From Chelydra serpentina (lineage: Eukaryota; Chordata; Testudines; Chelydridae), in NCBI GenBank assembly GCA_037349315.1, contig JBAIAC010000027.1, forward strand, positions 9,181,501-9,245,500: DNA of 64,000 nt, given 5' to 3'. The notes beneath the pieces are model-generated. The model saw only the letters and a list, made by a program, of their open reading frames with translations. It did no database searches and had not been told where the DNA came from. Positions 1-10,680 of the stretch are shown piece by piece. The position numbers and the translations under genes were made by a program. Position 1 is the stretch's first letter; every line of letters begins with the position of its first letter.

Positions 1-1108
1 TGGTGGTAAATATTAACCAATTCATTCCAATACTTGCCCACCTTCTTAAAGGCCCCTTTGAATGCCTCTCTGATGTAATGCCCGTGTCTGCTCAAAACAT
101 AATTGTGGGCAAAACGCATTGGAGTCAAGGGAGAAAAACATCCAAAGCTCTGACCTAGAGTCCGATCAGTCTGATCCCAGGCGGAATTAAGCGCAGGTAT
201 CGAGCTCTTTGTGAAGGCTTTTCTGGGGGAAATCAAAGGGAGTTTCAGCCCCGTGATCTGTCGCCTCCCTGCTCGCAGTGGGAATCAGCCCTGTTGAGCA
301 CCGCAGGAGACAAGGGGCCATTAATGTTATATTGAAAGTGATGACTACAGTTTGGGGCAAGTGTAAAGCTGCCACATAGTCCAGATTTTGGGTTTAAAGA
401 GAGACAGCCAGGAAGTTTAAGGCCAAATAGTGGGTTTTGGTCATATGTGTACGTGTGTGTATCAGTTTATATAAATCACTTCTGTCTACTAAACAAAGAA
501 ATCCGTGACATGCTTTTCTTAACCCAGACATTGTAGTATCGGCCTAGTGCATGAGAATCTGAAAGCAAAACTGGCTAGTTCATTTTTATGATCCAAGCCA
601 AATTGAAGTGAGGAAGGTAACATGTAGGATTTTAAAACCGGTAGGGTGGGGCTTTCAAAAGCACCTACGTAACTTTCAGGGAGACTTTTGCCCCTAAATC
701 ATCTAGGTCCCTTGAAAATTCCATCCATAGTTTTTCTGTTTTTTTGTTTGTTTTCAAAAAGCTTTGTTTTAATCCACTTATGTTTATACTATTATAGGGG
801 AAGTTGGTAGTGACCCCGGTAGATGGGTTGCCGAACACTTACCATTATAAAAGAACTTTGCGATATAGAACATCTCCATTGTTTGCAGCCTATGAAATTC
901 AGCGAGAGGGAAGCGTTTGGCTAGAGAAGTGCCTTTTCTTTGTCCCGAGAAATTCCATTTAGGTTTTGCTGAGAGAGAAACTCATACCAATCACCATGTC
1001 TGCTCTCTGACTGCATTCCTTGAGAGAATTTTGGCTAAAACTGGTCAGTAAACAGGATGAATCTTTCATGAAATTTTGGAGGAGGAGGGGAGGCAACCTT
1101 AAATATAG
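1..1108. other. non-coding, nothing recognised
   Basis: I see no exon, RNA gene or familiar repeat in this stretch. It is mixed-composition DNA with many stops in all frames. If the SGSM2 assignment downstream is right, it lies upstream of that exon, most likely in an intron. Confidence 0.5.
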
Positions 1109-1239
1109 CTTTAATTCTGCCCCCTTGTGCATATGCATTATGGTCCAGTCGTTAATTACATTATCATATACTAATTTTTTCCAAAGGAACCCCACTTCAT
1201 TCAGTCACAGGATGGGTGCACAAGGGGGCAGAATTAAAG
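1109..1239. repeat. 23-bp perfect inverted repeat around an 85-bp AT-rich spacer
   Basis: The left arm (1109-1131) and right arm (1217-1239) are exact reverse complements, each containing attctgccccctt in one orientation or the other. The spacer holds taattacatta and atatgcat words. The arms could be inverted repeats of a tiny DNA transposon or a conserved hairpin. I do not recognise the family and see no clear target duplication outside the arms. Confidence 0.7.
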
Positions 1240-1422
1240 TTGCAAAGACAGCCTTCAATCTGGTGTTTTCTAGCTTTGGGATGCTCGACTTTGCAACCTA
1301 AATAATGTTCTTTGTGGCTATAATCATTAATTACACTAGGGGTAGAGGCTCCAACCAGAGTATTGGCGCTGAACATGCACAGAGTAAGAGACAGCTTCTC
1401 TCCTGAAGATTTCATCATCTAT

Positions 1423-1755
1423 ATAGACTGACAAAGACAAAGGGTGAGAGGGGGAACAGAGACGCAGGGATATAAAGTGGGGGTTTGTCTACGTGATGCT
1501 TTAATCCGCCCGAGAGGGGTGTAAATTTTAGTTCACTAAATGTTCCCTCGTGTAGGTCAATGTCATTCCATAGGTGCACTGGGGAACTTTTAGTGCATGT
1601 CCGCAGGGTTAAAACTTACGCCTCACTAAAGCATGTGTAGACAGGCACTGACGTGCCCAAAGTCGAACCAGCCGGTCAGTGGCAGGGCCAGGAAGTGACC
1701 CCCGATCTCCTGGCTCCCAGGCCAGTGCTCTTTCCACTAGGTTGTGCTGCCTCTC
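1423..1755 (-). mobile_element. CORE/MIR-like SINE, minus strand, split by a MITE
   Basis: The right piece (about 1647-1755) reads, in reverse, like the tRNA-related half of a MIR-type SINE, ending in the characteristic gccagtgctctttccacta. The left piece (about 1423-1479) has the polypurine gggtgagagggggaacagag segment that precedes it in this family. The two pieces are separated by a foreign segment at 1480-1645, so the SINE is older than that insertion. Confidence 0.65.
1480..1645. mobile_element. small MITE inserted in a SINE
   Basis: Its ends are imperfect inverted repeats: the left end contains ttgtctacgtgatgcttta and the right end contains taaagcatgtgtagaca. The length of about 166 bp with no coding capacity fits a non-autonomous DNA transposon. 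Target duplications are not clear. The gtctac end motif recurs in other turtle-type MITEs in this window (about 24.3, 50.6 and 54.1 kb). Confidence 0.55.
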
Positions 1756-1759
1756 AACA

Positions 1760-2673
1760 ATGGTATATATGTAGGATTTCCAACCTCACAGCCTCACTTC
1801 ATGCAGCTTGCAGTATCACTGCTAATGCCTGACTGTTACCTCACACATGTTGGTCTTGTATTCTCCTCTCCAGTCTCAAATAAAGTGGTTACCCATCTCC
1901 ACGGGGGTATTCTCAAAGGCTGCTGCTCCCTTCACTCCTTAAATCCGCAGTCCGTTTCCCATGTCACATTATTTCCAAATCGCCTCAATCTTTAATGATC
2001 TTCTAATTTTATTTTATTTTTTTTTCACCGCTTATACTGAATCTATTGAAATTCAGTTCTCTTTGCGGGAATAAGTTGGTTAGAATTTGCGCCAAGTGGC
2101 TTGAAATATATATATTTTACTTGCTATAAAACCTTTCAGTTGAATCCTTTGGAAAGGATTAATAATGTATTTGCTTTCTTCGCGGGTGTTTCCACTAGTA
2201 AAGAATTTATTTTGTTGACTCTAATAGAGAGAGAGACATGCAATATATTTTGAAGATTTGACTCAACTGGGCTTCGTGCCGAGGCTGCCTATAAGTCTGG
2301 GTTTCAAACATCTCTCTCTCTGCAGGAAAATCTATTGTGACAAGCAGGCTCATAAAGCAGGCTTTTCCCAGCTCTTTATTTGCTGCCTACTGAAATGGTG
2401 CTTTTGCCATTACTGTACTCAAGCAAAGCTCTCGTTCTAGCTGGGGAACGACTATAAGGAGGATAACCGTAGCGGCTTCCATCCTGAAAGATCCCAAAGC
2501 ACTTTAGAAATTGGAATTGTTGTTCCTGCCACTGAAATGCAGCTGCTTCTAGGATGAACCATGGCATCTGTTGAACTTCCCCCAGCAGTGCCACGCAGCT
2601 CTTGAGCAGAGGAAATGAAGAACTGGGTTCAACTGAAACCGATGGAGTGTTCGGTAATTACCCCAGTTGAAAC
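1760..2673. other. non-coding, nothing recognised
   Basis: The stretch is AT-rich in part (around 1990-2230) and has no exon-like ORF. A short piece near 2490-2520 (gatcccaaagcactttag) resembles the 'caaagcactttacaaa' segment of SINE or LINE tails but is too short to assign. Confidence 0.45.
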
Positions 2674-2733
2674 TGGCTAGGAGCGATCAGACTAGACGCG
2701 ATAAATCGATCCGGCGGGTAGTATAGACATACC
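2674..2733. mobile_element. fragment of the 24.3-kb type MITE
   Basis: The 18-mer gacgcgataaatcgatcc occurs here (2694-2711) and also in the complete element at 24,327-24,625. The sequence then runs to a gtatagacatacc end that resembles turtle MITE termini. Only one end is present, so this is a truncated copy. Confidence 0.6.
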
Positions 2734-3291
2734 CTTCGTTTGCCCAGATCTTCTGTGCATGGGCGTCTGTTCGGGTTTAGGTGTGAAAAGCTTGATTTCA
2801 AGCTGCCTCTCCTGAGCAGACAGCATGGCAGAGGACGGAATAATTCCCTATCTCGAAATGTTCTCCCAGTTCTAGCATTTAAAATAAACCCCAACGGCAC
2901 TGTTTCGTCGGGTCACAGAGAAGAGATTGTCTTGGTTCCCTGCCCCTGGAGCTTCTGGGAGTTATGTGGCGACAATGAATGATGTATTCCAGCTTCTGAC
3001 ATTCAGCGTCTGCGTTTCGTGCCCTGAAAGCACTTCCTATTAAGGTTCACAATCTCCCCAGAATGCTCGTAAGGCCGGCTCTGCGTTTAAATCGCCGTGG
3101 TAAGTAGAGGCTGTGCTGCGGACGGCCGTCTGCAGCGATATGTAATTAGTTTCTTAGACCTCTGACCCGAGGAGAGAGATTGCCATGGGCTTTTAATACA
3201 GGTAATCAAAGGGGGTATCAAAATGTTTCGCTGTGTCTTATTGGTGGGTCGGTTCAGAGGGAAGTCAGACAGTTCTCTGGCAGCACCTGGT
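2734..3291. other. non-coding, nothing recognised
   Basis: No repeat or exon is recognised. ORFs on both strands are about 80 codons, have no known domain and overlap each other, as expected by chance. Confidence 0.45.
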
Positions 3292-3475
3292 TATTGGAAG
3301 CGGACTGGGAATCGGGGATCTGGGCTGAGCTCTGAACTCTGTCACAGACTCTCATGGGCAAGTCACTTAGATGCTCTGTGCCTCAGTTTCCACATTTGCA
3401 AAATGGGTATAACCACCCTTCCTTTCTCCCACCCTCTGTCTATTTAGCTTGTACGTGCTTTGGGGTCTTTTACTG
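3292..3475 (+). mobile_element. CORE/MIR-like SINE
   Basis: The plus strand carries the family landmarks in order: a tRNA-like part, then gggcaagtcacttag, then gcctcagtttcc, then aaaatgggtataa, and a tail. A short GT run and a G run follow at about 3477-3499. Plus-strand ORFs across it translate the SINE and are not genes. Confidence 0.75.
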
Positions 3476-3929
3476 CGTGTGTGTGTGTGGGGGGGGGGCA
3501 TCTACCACAATGGCGGCCCTGTCGTGGGAGGCACTTTTTGGCAGTACTGCAATAAGAGTAATTGAGAAAAAGAACTGAAGAAAGTCAAAGGCAAATAAAG
3601 GCTTCTGCAAGCAATGACCTGCTTTGCTGGAGGTTCCTTCTAGTTTAGATCAGTGAAGTGCCCTTGGTACTAAACCCACCCCTTTTACATGCTCAGAGCC
3701 TAATTTCAGACATTACGACGTCAGCCCTGCATGATGTGGCTTGAATTTCTCATAAATGTGTCCACTGGTATAACACATGCTATAGGTCACGCTGGGGTCT
3801 GAGTGGGCATAATGGTGAGATGTTGATTAATGAAGTTATTGGTAAACACTCGGATTTATTACCAGCGTTGGCGGTTTATAAAAACATTGGCGGAGAAGAT
3901 TGTACGCTAGGAGTTGGGCCTCCGTTATG

Positions 3930-4012
3930 CCTCATGTGTGCGCTTGAGGGAGCCACTGAGCCTCTCTGTGCCTCACTTTCCTTTTCCATAAAATGGGGAT
4001 AATAACCCCGCC
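3930..4012 (+). mobile_element. SINE fragment (CORE/MIR-like)
   Basis: Only the central part is recognisable: ctctctgtgcctcactttcc followed by ataaaatggggataataac. The 5' tRNA-like half is lost or has diverged beyond recognition. Confidence 0.6.
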
Positions 4013-5364
4013 AGACAGAGACAACCCGTGCCTGCCGATAGTGGAGGGCCAGAGTGAGGGCAGCCGGCGTCAGCCATGTTACTGAGCATGCTTGTTTTCC
4101 GCCTTCCCCCTATGTTTGCCGACTCACGCTTTGTCCCAGTATAACCTACTGCTGCAAAGTGCTGGCGAAGAGCGAGGTATTTTTAATGATTATTTGCAGT
4201 GTTCTCTCCAATTTTTCCCACCTGTGTGCGGAATGAATTTTGTTATGCGCCCCAAGATGGAGGGGATGTGTGATGTCCCACGCCCCCGACCGACAGAAGG
4301 CTGCTGTGTGGGTCTGGCCTTGTCCAGGCATAACGCCCACTACACTAGGTTGTCCCACGTTACCTGCACAACTCTTGGGGGTAGCTGTTGAAAGCTCTTT
4401 AGGGCGGAGGCCAAGGCTTTCCCGTGCATGCAGTGCTTGGCACTGCCCGCCGATGGGGACCTCTGCGCGCGACGGCCATTCAGATAATAAAATCACTACT
4501 GTGGTCGTTCCCTTCTCCCACTAGAGCATCTGGAGTCTCTCTCTCTCTTTTTTAAACTCCCTGATTCAGTCTATTCTTCCCCCTTTTTTCTTGTCCCACA
4601 CGGAGGTGTGTTTACGCAGTGACCCTCGCTCTGATGAGTCCTCTCTTCCTCTAAAGCCCATCTCTTCCCTACAGTATTTAACATGATAGAAGGTGACTTG
4701 ATTTCTCCATCGTCCCTGGCTCTTGCTCATCTCCTGCTAAAACCCATGGCTTGGCCTCGGTGGCTGACACTTTCAGAGCGGGGAGACTGAAGAATGCAGC
4801 TCGATACATTTTATGACCCGATCTATCATTGTAAAGCTAACCGGGGGTTGAAATGAAAACTGTCGCTACCCTGTTTCCTAAGCGAGGGGTTGCTGGGAAA
4901 CCAAAATGTAGCAATCTCCTTTGTATTCAGCATCTAATACTAATTGTTTTTGGCTGTTACATCTCCTGGGGGAATCTGCAGAGAAGCCGGGACGGCCTCT
5001 GGGGACTTTTTGTAAGGGAGTTTGTATTGGGTTGAGCGGTCATGCAAAAATATACCACTACATCATCCTGGAAGTCGGTTGCACTTACAGGACCCTTTTC
5101 ATCTTCACAGCAGCATCTGATCAAATACAGTCAGCTGTGTTCTTTGGTTTGCCATCGCCGTTGAAACTCGCTCTCCTTTTGAAGGAAATGCAATGGCAGA
5201 AAATTGGGGATACAAAAGATTCACTTAAAGATCCAGAGAGTTATTCCTCTTTCTGCTGGCAAAAATGGGTCCTGGTTGCCCTGGAGGGGGCTTGTCCACA
5301 AAAGAAGATAAAAGCCTACTAGAGCTGACAGTATAACAATGCCTGTGGATAGGTGGTGGTCGTG
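4013..5364. other. non-coding, nothing recognised
   Basis: Overlapping ORFs occur on both strands (up to 116 codons minus at 4146-4496 and 133 codons plus at 4921-5322). None shows a familiar domain, splice context or codon bias. I see no repeat family that I can name. Confidence 0.45.
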
Positions 5365-5482
5365 ACTGTTTCTGTAGTGCCTAAGAGCCCTCATCATGGA
5401 CCAGGTCCCTGTGGTGCTAGGCAGTGTACAAACACAGAACAAAACGACAGTCGCCGCTCCAAAGAGCTTACAATCTGAGTTT
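5365..5482 (+). mobile_element. dispersed sauropsid repeat, 'gctgtacaaacac' family
   Basis: The landmarks run in order: a tagtgcctaagagccc start, then accaggtccctgtggtgctaggc, a cagtgtacaaacacagaac core, and the ccaaagagcttacaatc end. The same order recurs at about 26.1, 27.1, 29.4, 31.5, 47.2, 57.5 and 58.5 kb, always on the plus strand. I do not know its formal library name. It behaves as an old retroposon tail. Confidence 0.7.
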
Positions 5483-6060
5483 TCTTCAGGGCTTGAACCC
5501 AGGATCTCCTGCCTCAGTTGCTTGAGCTACAGGACCGGGTCCATTTGCTTGAAGACCACAACAGACTCTTAAATCACTTTGTGGACCAGTCACTATGTGG
5601 GGACAGAGGACCACCCTGGAATAGTGTGGGTTGCACCAGCTAACGGAGTTATTCCTGTAGTACAATCGGCAGTAGTTCTGGGGGCCCCAGGATCCAACGC
5701 TGCTACCAGCTCGAGCTTGGGGTTATTATATAAAAACCCAGGTTAAATATTCCTCTGAAACTTTTTGCTGCCTAGGGTGATACAACTTCTAGATTAGAAG
5801 AGCCCTGGTCTATGATTGATCCCTCGGAGCAGGTACTGCTGTACTACAAATAATGACAGAATGCGGCTTACTAAACACGTGGCTTCAAAAATGTTGGAGA
5901 GAGTCAGCCGAGCAAATCAAGGCTTATCTACTGATATTTACACGTCAGGGTAATTCATGCAGGGTGTTGCCCCCCGTGAGAACTTTAAGGAAATAGATCG
6001 AGTCCTTTCTTACTTGCATTAATCCCTGATCTGTTTTAGGGACTTAGTATCTCAGCACCT
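5483..6060. other. non-coding, nothing recognised
   Basis: No exon-like sequence or named repeat is visible. A short gggcttgaacccaggatctc near 5490-5512 may be leftover SINE tRNA-like sequence. Confidence 0.4.
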
Positions 6061-6064
6061 TATG

Positions 6065-6250
6065 ATCTTTAATGTATTTATCCTCCAAAAACCCCAGTGA
6101 GGTTGAGCAGTTGTCCCCATTGTACAGATGGGGAAGTGAGGCCCAGAGAAATGTGATTTGCCCAAGGCTACACAGCAAGTCTGTGGCAGAGCAGGGAATT
6201 GAACCTGTGTCTTGCTCCATATTTGTGGTCCCGAATCAGCAGCCTGACTT
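6065..6250 (-). mobile_element. CORE/MIR-like SINE, minus strand
   Basis: The reverse-strand landmarks read on the plus strand as ccccattgtacagatgggga, then gaggcccagagaaat, tgcccaaggctacacagcaa and tggcagagcagggaattgaac. Overlapping ORFs on both strands here (6052-6267) are translations of the SINE. Confidence 0.75.
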
Positions 6251-6458
6251 TCAGAGGTGCTGAGCACCGGCAGCTCCCCTTCACAGCAGTGGCACTTGTA
6301 GCTACTTGGCTCCTTGGTAGATCAGGCTTGTTTTGAGGTACTTAAGTATGGATTTAGAAAACATTGTTCACCCACAGAGCTCAAACCATTTCACCAACGG
6401 AAGGTCAGTATCATTATCCTCATTTTACATGTGGGGAAACTGAGGCAGAGGTGACATA

Positions 6459-7020
6459 GAATCATAGAATATCAGGGTTGGAAGGGACCTTGGGCGGTCA
6501 TCTAGTCCAACCCTCTGCTCAAAGCAGAACCAACCCCAACTAAATCAGGGATTACGTGAGAATCTCGCTCGGGGTTATTTTTTATTTTATTTTTTAATTA
6601 AAACTAATTTTCTAGCCCTCACAGTTGCAGAGAGAGCCTGGAAATGCAAATGAGGGCACCCTAAAGACTCAGGATGCAGAACCAATTAGCTTCTCAGGAC
6701 GCATTAAACCAATCCCAGACAGGGCTTTGTCAAGCCTGACCTTAAAAACCTCGAAGGAAGGAGATTCCACCACCTCCCTAGATAACCCATTCCAGTGCTT
6801 CACCACCCTCCTAGTGAAATTTTTTTTCCTAATATCCAACCTAGACCTCCTCCACTGCAACTTGAGACCATTGCTCCTTGTTCTGTCATCTGCTACCGCT
6901 GAGAACAGCCGAGCTCCATCCTCTTTGGAACCCCCATTCAGGTAGTTGAAGGCTGCTATCAAATCCCCCCTCACTCTTCTCTTCCTCAGACTAAATAATC
7001 CCAGTTCCCTCATTCATCCA
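6459..7020 (-). mobile_element. CR1 LINE 3' end, minus strand, itself interrupted
   Basis: The LINE's 3' end lies at the left (tcatagaatatcagggttgg) and the piece runs into the C-terminal part of the ORF2 reading frame. The minus-strand ORF at 6669-7013 carries typical CR1 residues such as [10 protein letters not shown] and [10 protein letters not shown] 164-nt foreign block at about 6549-6712 interrupts it. The copy is 5'-truncated, as is usual for CR1, and cannot encode a working enzyme. Confidence 0.88.
6550..6681 (-). repeat. 132-bp inverted copy of 7621-7752, inserted in CR1
   Basis: This block is the reverse complement of 7621-7752 with the same length (132 nt) and, by my reading, three mismatches. 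Here it is flanked directly by CR1 sequence. At 7621 the same sequence sits inside a longer repeat of its own family, so this copy looks derived. About 31 further nt (6682-6712) that I cannot place separate it from the resumption of CR1. Confidence 0.85.
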
Positions 7021-7095
7021 AGGTAATCATTCATTCGCCTAAGGTCAGTGGCAAAGCTGGACTAGAACTCTGGTCTCCTGACTCCTCACCCAGGG

Positions 7096-7547
7096 CTATC
7101 TCGGCTAGAACATTGACTCATTGTTAGCTGGCCTCTGACTTCAGATGGAAATTGAATAGACAAAGCCGTGTTGCTAGCCTGGCCTTTTCATTTCCACCTA
7201 GCTTGGTCCTGCTTAGTCACCCGTATCCAGGCGATCTCAATCTGGCACTTCACAAAGGGGAAAGGTTAGGGATACTTTTTATTGTTTTCCTGCCAAGGCA
7301 AACACAAATCAAGTTTGTAAGTCAACAGTGGTGTAAACACAACGCAGGGGAGGCTAAACCTGTTCAAGTGCAGCCTTACAGAGTCCACTCTCAGCGCTGG
7401 GGGCCTTCTCTAGCGACGACTTCCCCTTTCGACTGCGTCTCAGTCCTCCGCAATCCACTACTTCCCATGCGGCTTCTGAGTCGTCCAAAGGCCCCCTCTG
7501 AAACAGCAGGATAGTGATCGCCAACGGTCCTATGGGTCTTTCCCTTC
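7096..7547. other. non-coding, nothing recognised
   Basis: No named repeat or exon is visible. The 120-codon plus ORF (7152-7514) and the antisense ORF have no recognisable domain. Confidence 0.4.
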
Positions 7548-7812
7548 TTGCCAAGCCCCAATGTTCAATACATCACAAGACTGGCATACAAATCATGAGC
7601 TATAAATAGTTCTTTGTGTGTTCTGCGTCCTGAGTCTTTAGGGTGCCCTCATTTGCATTTCCAGGCTTTCTCTGCAACTGTGAGGGCTAGAAAATTAGTT
7701 TTAATTAAAAAATAAAATAAAAAATAACCCCGAGTGAGATTCTCACGTAATCACATGACTTCAGCAGCTGAGGCTTTTAGCTGGGGAAAAACAACAGATA
7801 TTGCAATACAAA
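7548..7812 (+). mobile_element. 'aatcatgag' dispersed element, near full length
   Basis: It begins ttgccaagcccc, contains caaatcatgagct, and ends with tgacttcagcagctgaggc and a gatattgcaata tail. A second long copy at 43,932-44,190 has the same order of landmarks and begins and ends with ttgccag and ctggcaa, suggesting short terminal inverted repeats. Partial copies lie near 16.86 and 37.09 kb. It appears to be the source of the inverted block at 6550-6681. Confidence 0.65.
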
Positions 7813-8008
7813 CATTAGAGTTAACACTGTTTCAGACCATTACGGGGAGAGGGACGGTCGGGACAGGGACAGGCTGGTTGCTGAATGGTCCTTTCAAATG
7901 CTGTCACTCTAAGGGCAGCCCTTCCTGTAGGGGAGAAATGATGTTCTTTGCCTCCACGGGCAAAATCCTTGCCATCCACTTGCTGCCCCAAATGCTAAGC
8001 CCTTGAAA
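7813..8008. other. non-coding spacer
   Basis: Short unassigned sequence between the preceding element and the CR1 copy. Confidence 0.4.
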
Positions 8009-8726
8009 TGGAAATCATCAAGAAAGGGTTAGGTAATAAGACAGAAAATATCGTATTGCCTCTATATAAATCCACGGTACGCCCACACCTTGAATACTGA
8101 GTGCAGATGTGGTCACCCCATCTCAAAAAAGATATATTGGAATATGAAAAGGTTCAGCAAAGGGCAACAAAAATGATTAGGGGTATGGAACAGCTGCCGT
8201 ATGAGGAGAGGTTAATAAGACTGGGACTTTTCAGCTTGGAAAAGAGATGACTAAGGCCGGATATGATTGAGGTCTATAAAATCATGACCGGTGTGGAGAA
8301 AGTAAATAAGGAAGTGTTATTTACTACTTCTCATAACACAAGAACTAGGGGTCACCAAATGAAATGAATAGGCAGCAGGTTTAAAACAAACAAAAGGAAG
8401 TATTTCTTCACACAATGCACAGTCAACCTGTGGAACTCTTTGCCAGCGGATGTTGTGAAGGCCAAGACTATAACAAGGTTCAAAAAAGAACTCGATAAGT
8501 TCATGGCGGATAGGTCCATCAATGGCTATTAGCCAGGATGGGCAGGGACGGGTGTCCCTAGGCTCTGTTTGCCAGAAGCTGGGAATGGGCGACAGGGAAT
8601 GGATCACTTGATGATTACCTGTTCTGTTCATTCCCTCTGGGGAACCTGGCATTGGCCACTATCGGAAGACAGGATACTGGATTAGATGGACCTTTGGTCT
8701 GACCCAGGATAGCTGTTCTTATGAAA
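8009..8726 (+). mobile_element. CR1-type LINE 3' part, plus strand
   Basis: The plus-strand translation around 8080-8280 shows degenerate CR1 reverse-transcriptase C-terminal motifs ([32 protein letters not shown]) broken by stops. A long 3' untranslated region follows, ending in ggatggacct-type and gttcttatg sequence. It is a different CR1 subfamily from the copies at 6.5 and 51.9 kb, judging by its 3' end. It is dead, with in-frame stops and a missing 5' part. Confidence 0.88.
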
Positions 8727-10154
8727 TGCCGCTGATTGGGCTGGTGACTGATCACTCATCTGCTTTCATCATCAGCCCCATGTGACGGTTTTATTTCATG
8801 CTCCATGCCAGCGCAGACCTTAAAAGTCCTAAATCGGTATCAAAGTGAAGGTGACTGGCCTATAATTCTCCGGCCCCTTTTCAAGACAGGTACTATGTTT
8901 GTCCTTCGCCTGTCCTCTGGGACCAGTATTTCCCCTGTACAGCTGAGACTGAGAAGGCTAATACATGAAGAAGATGCTAGCATCTGAAGCTTTGACAGAT
9001 CAGTTGTCGGGCTGAGTGTATCGGCGGGGGGAGAAGGGGAGCATATGCTCATCACTTTTTAGTAGCATCCCTAGATTCCAACACACTGGGTAGGAAAATT
9101 ATTTGTGGGCTAAAAATGATACTGCGCCAGTGTGTGGGTTGGGAAGGGGCTGATGGGTTGTTGAGTCTTCTACCACGGTGGGCCCACCTTTTTGTGATGA
9201 AATCTGTATGGCTTTATTTGGGAAACGGGTCTTGGCTCGTTAATTACAATTCAGAAATGAGCGAAGCCAGCAGTGACTGGGGGTTTGCCTCTAGCACAGG
9301 CTCAAGGGATGCCGTGGCTCAGAACCCGCATGCCGCATCGTTAGGGAGGATTGTGTTCACAGGTGATAAATGAGTGTAACGAGGCAGATGCGTGTCAGCC
9401 GGCAGCGGTAGGTTGAGGAAGCCCTTGTGGGCTAAATAGGAAAGCAGATGGAATTATAGGTAATTGCAGCGTCTCTTCGGAGAACCAACTTTTTGTGGCA
9501 CATTGTCCCTTTTCTCCCTCACCCCCTTTTTTCAGAGGTCTGAATGTACATGGCTGAATTCCCCCTGGAGCGTAACAAGTGGGCTCTTGGGCTGGAAAGG
9601 AATTTAGTTTTAAACCATTTTTGAAGCCAACAGTGAGCAGCACGCTTTTGTATGCATTAGTAAAAGCAAAGCGGAGTTTGAGTTGGCTGCCAGGATGCTG
9701 AGCCAGAACAGCACCTTTTCCTTGGGTCTAAAAATCCAGGTTTTCAATCCCTGGTGACATCGGGTTTTTCTGACCTGAAATCTTCCTCTTCTTTTATTAC
9801 GGGCGTTTAAGCGAGCGAACATATGTTCCGGCAGACGTGAAGGCCTATCATTAAACCCTTTCATCCCTTTCCACCGCCGAGCAATAATGGCAGATAAGTG
9901 GTTTTATGACTCTTTGAATACGTGGAAGGTGATTGCACCTCCTAGAAGTGAAGTGAGATCTACTTAAGGGGAAATTATGGGTTGCTGCCTGGCTGTTACG
10001 GGGAGGAATTGTTCACATGGGGATAAAAGCATAAGTATGTGTAAAGTAGTAGAAATACATAAATAAAAGGACACCAGGGTATAATATTACAGGCACCGAG
10101 GGGAGGCGGTCTTGCCCATTTAACTTTCCCATATGGCTGTTTACACTGGAAAAA
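8727..10154. other. non-coding, nothing recognised
   Basis: About 1.4 kb without a repeat or exon I can name. ORFs are at most about 85 codons and unremarkable. Confidence 0.4.
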
Positions 10155-10425
10155 CGATGGTGCTGTGGTTAATGCAATAGACTGGGACTCAGGAGATCTG
10201 GGTTGAATTCCTGGCTCTATGGCAGACTCCCTGCATGGCCTCGAGCCAATCACTGAATCACCTAGAGCCTCGGTTTCTCTTCTCTAAAATGGAGATGATA
10301 CTTTCTGCTATTCATCTTCTCTGCTTAGATTGGAAGGTCTTTGGGGCAGGGACTGTCAGCTACTTGGTGTTTCTACAGCACCCAGCGCAAAGGCACCCTG
10401 GTCTCAGTGCCAGTAATAAGAATAC
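10155..10425 (+). mobile_element. CORE/MIR-like SINE with L2-like tail
   Basis: It begins with the tRNA-like ggtgctgtggttaatgca and gggactcaggagatctgggt, then has gcctcggtttctc and ctctaaaatggagatgata. It ends in a tail containing ttggaaggtctttggggcaggg and tctacagcacccagcgca. The tail is the LINE-like part shared with the fragments at about 12.66, 19.03 and 48.5 kb. Confidence 0.75.
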
Positions 10426-10499
10426 ACGGCACTATGCCAAAACTTTATACGAAGAAGTTTTCCATTCCAAATGTTTACCTTTGTCAGTATATAGTAATA

Positions 10500-10680
10500 C
10501 TTAGCTCTCATATAGGGCTTTTCATGCATAGACCTCAAAGGAGGGACTTCTCTACAGAGGGGGAAACCGAGGCACAAGGAGGGACTTGACCAAGCTCACC
10601 CAGCAGGCTAATGGGAATAGAACCCAGGTCTCCTTCATCCTAGTCTAGTGCTCTATTCGCTAGGCCACACTGGCTCCCTT
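10500..10680 (-). mobile_element. CORE/MIR-like SINE, minus strand
   Basis: On the plus strand it reads gggggaaaccgaggcacaag, then cttgaccaagctcacccagc, aatagaacccaggtctcc and agtgctctattcgctaggcc. This is the complete reverse order of the SINE, including the tRNA-like end. Confidence 0.78.

Larger units (their letters stand above)
6365..7095 (-). mobile_element. CORE/MIR-like SINE split by a CR1 insertion
   Basis: The left piece (6365-6458) has attttacatgtggggaaactg and the right piece (about 7021-7095) resumes with cctaaggtcagtggcaaagctg. In uninterrupted copies these segments are adjacent. The intervening 6459-7020 is a CR1 LINE, so the SINE is the oldest layer of a three-layer nest. Confidence 0.75.

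Noticed and set aside
4146..4524. Opposing ORFs of 116 and 94 codons
   Set aside because: Mutual shadows without homology.
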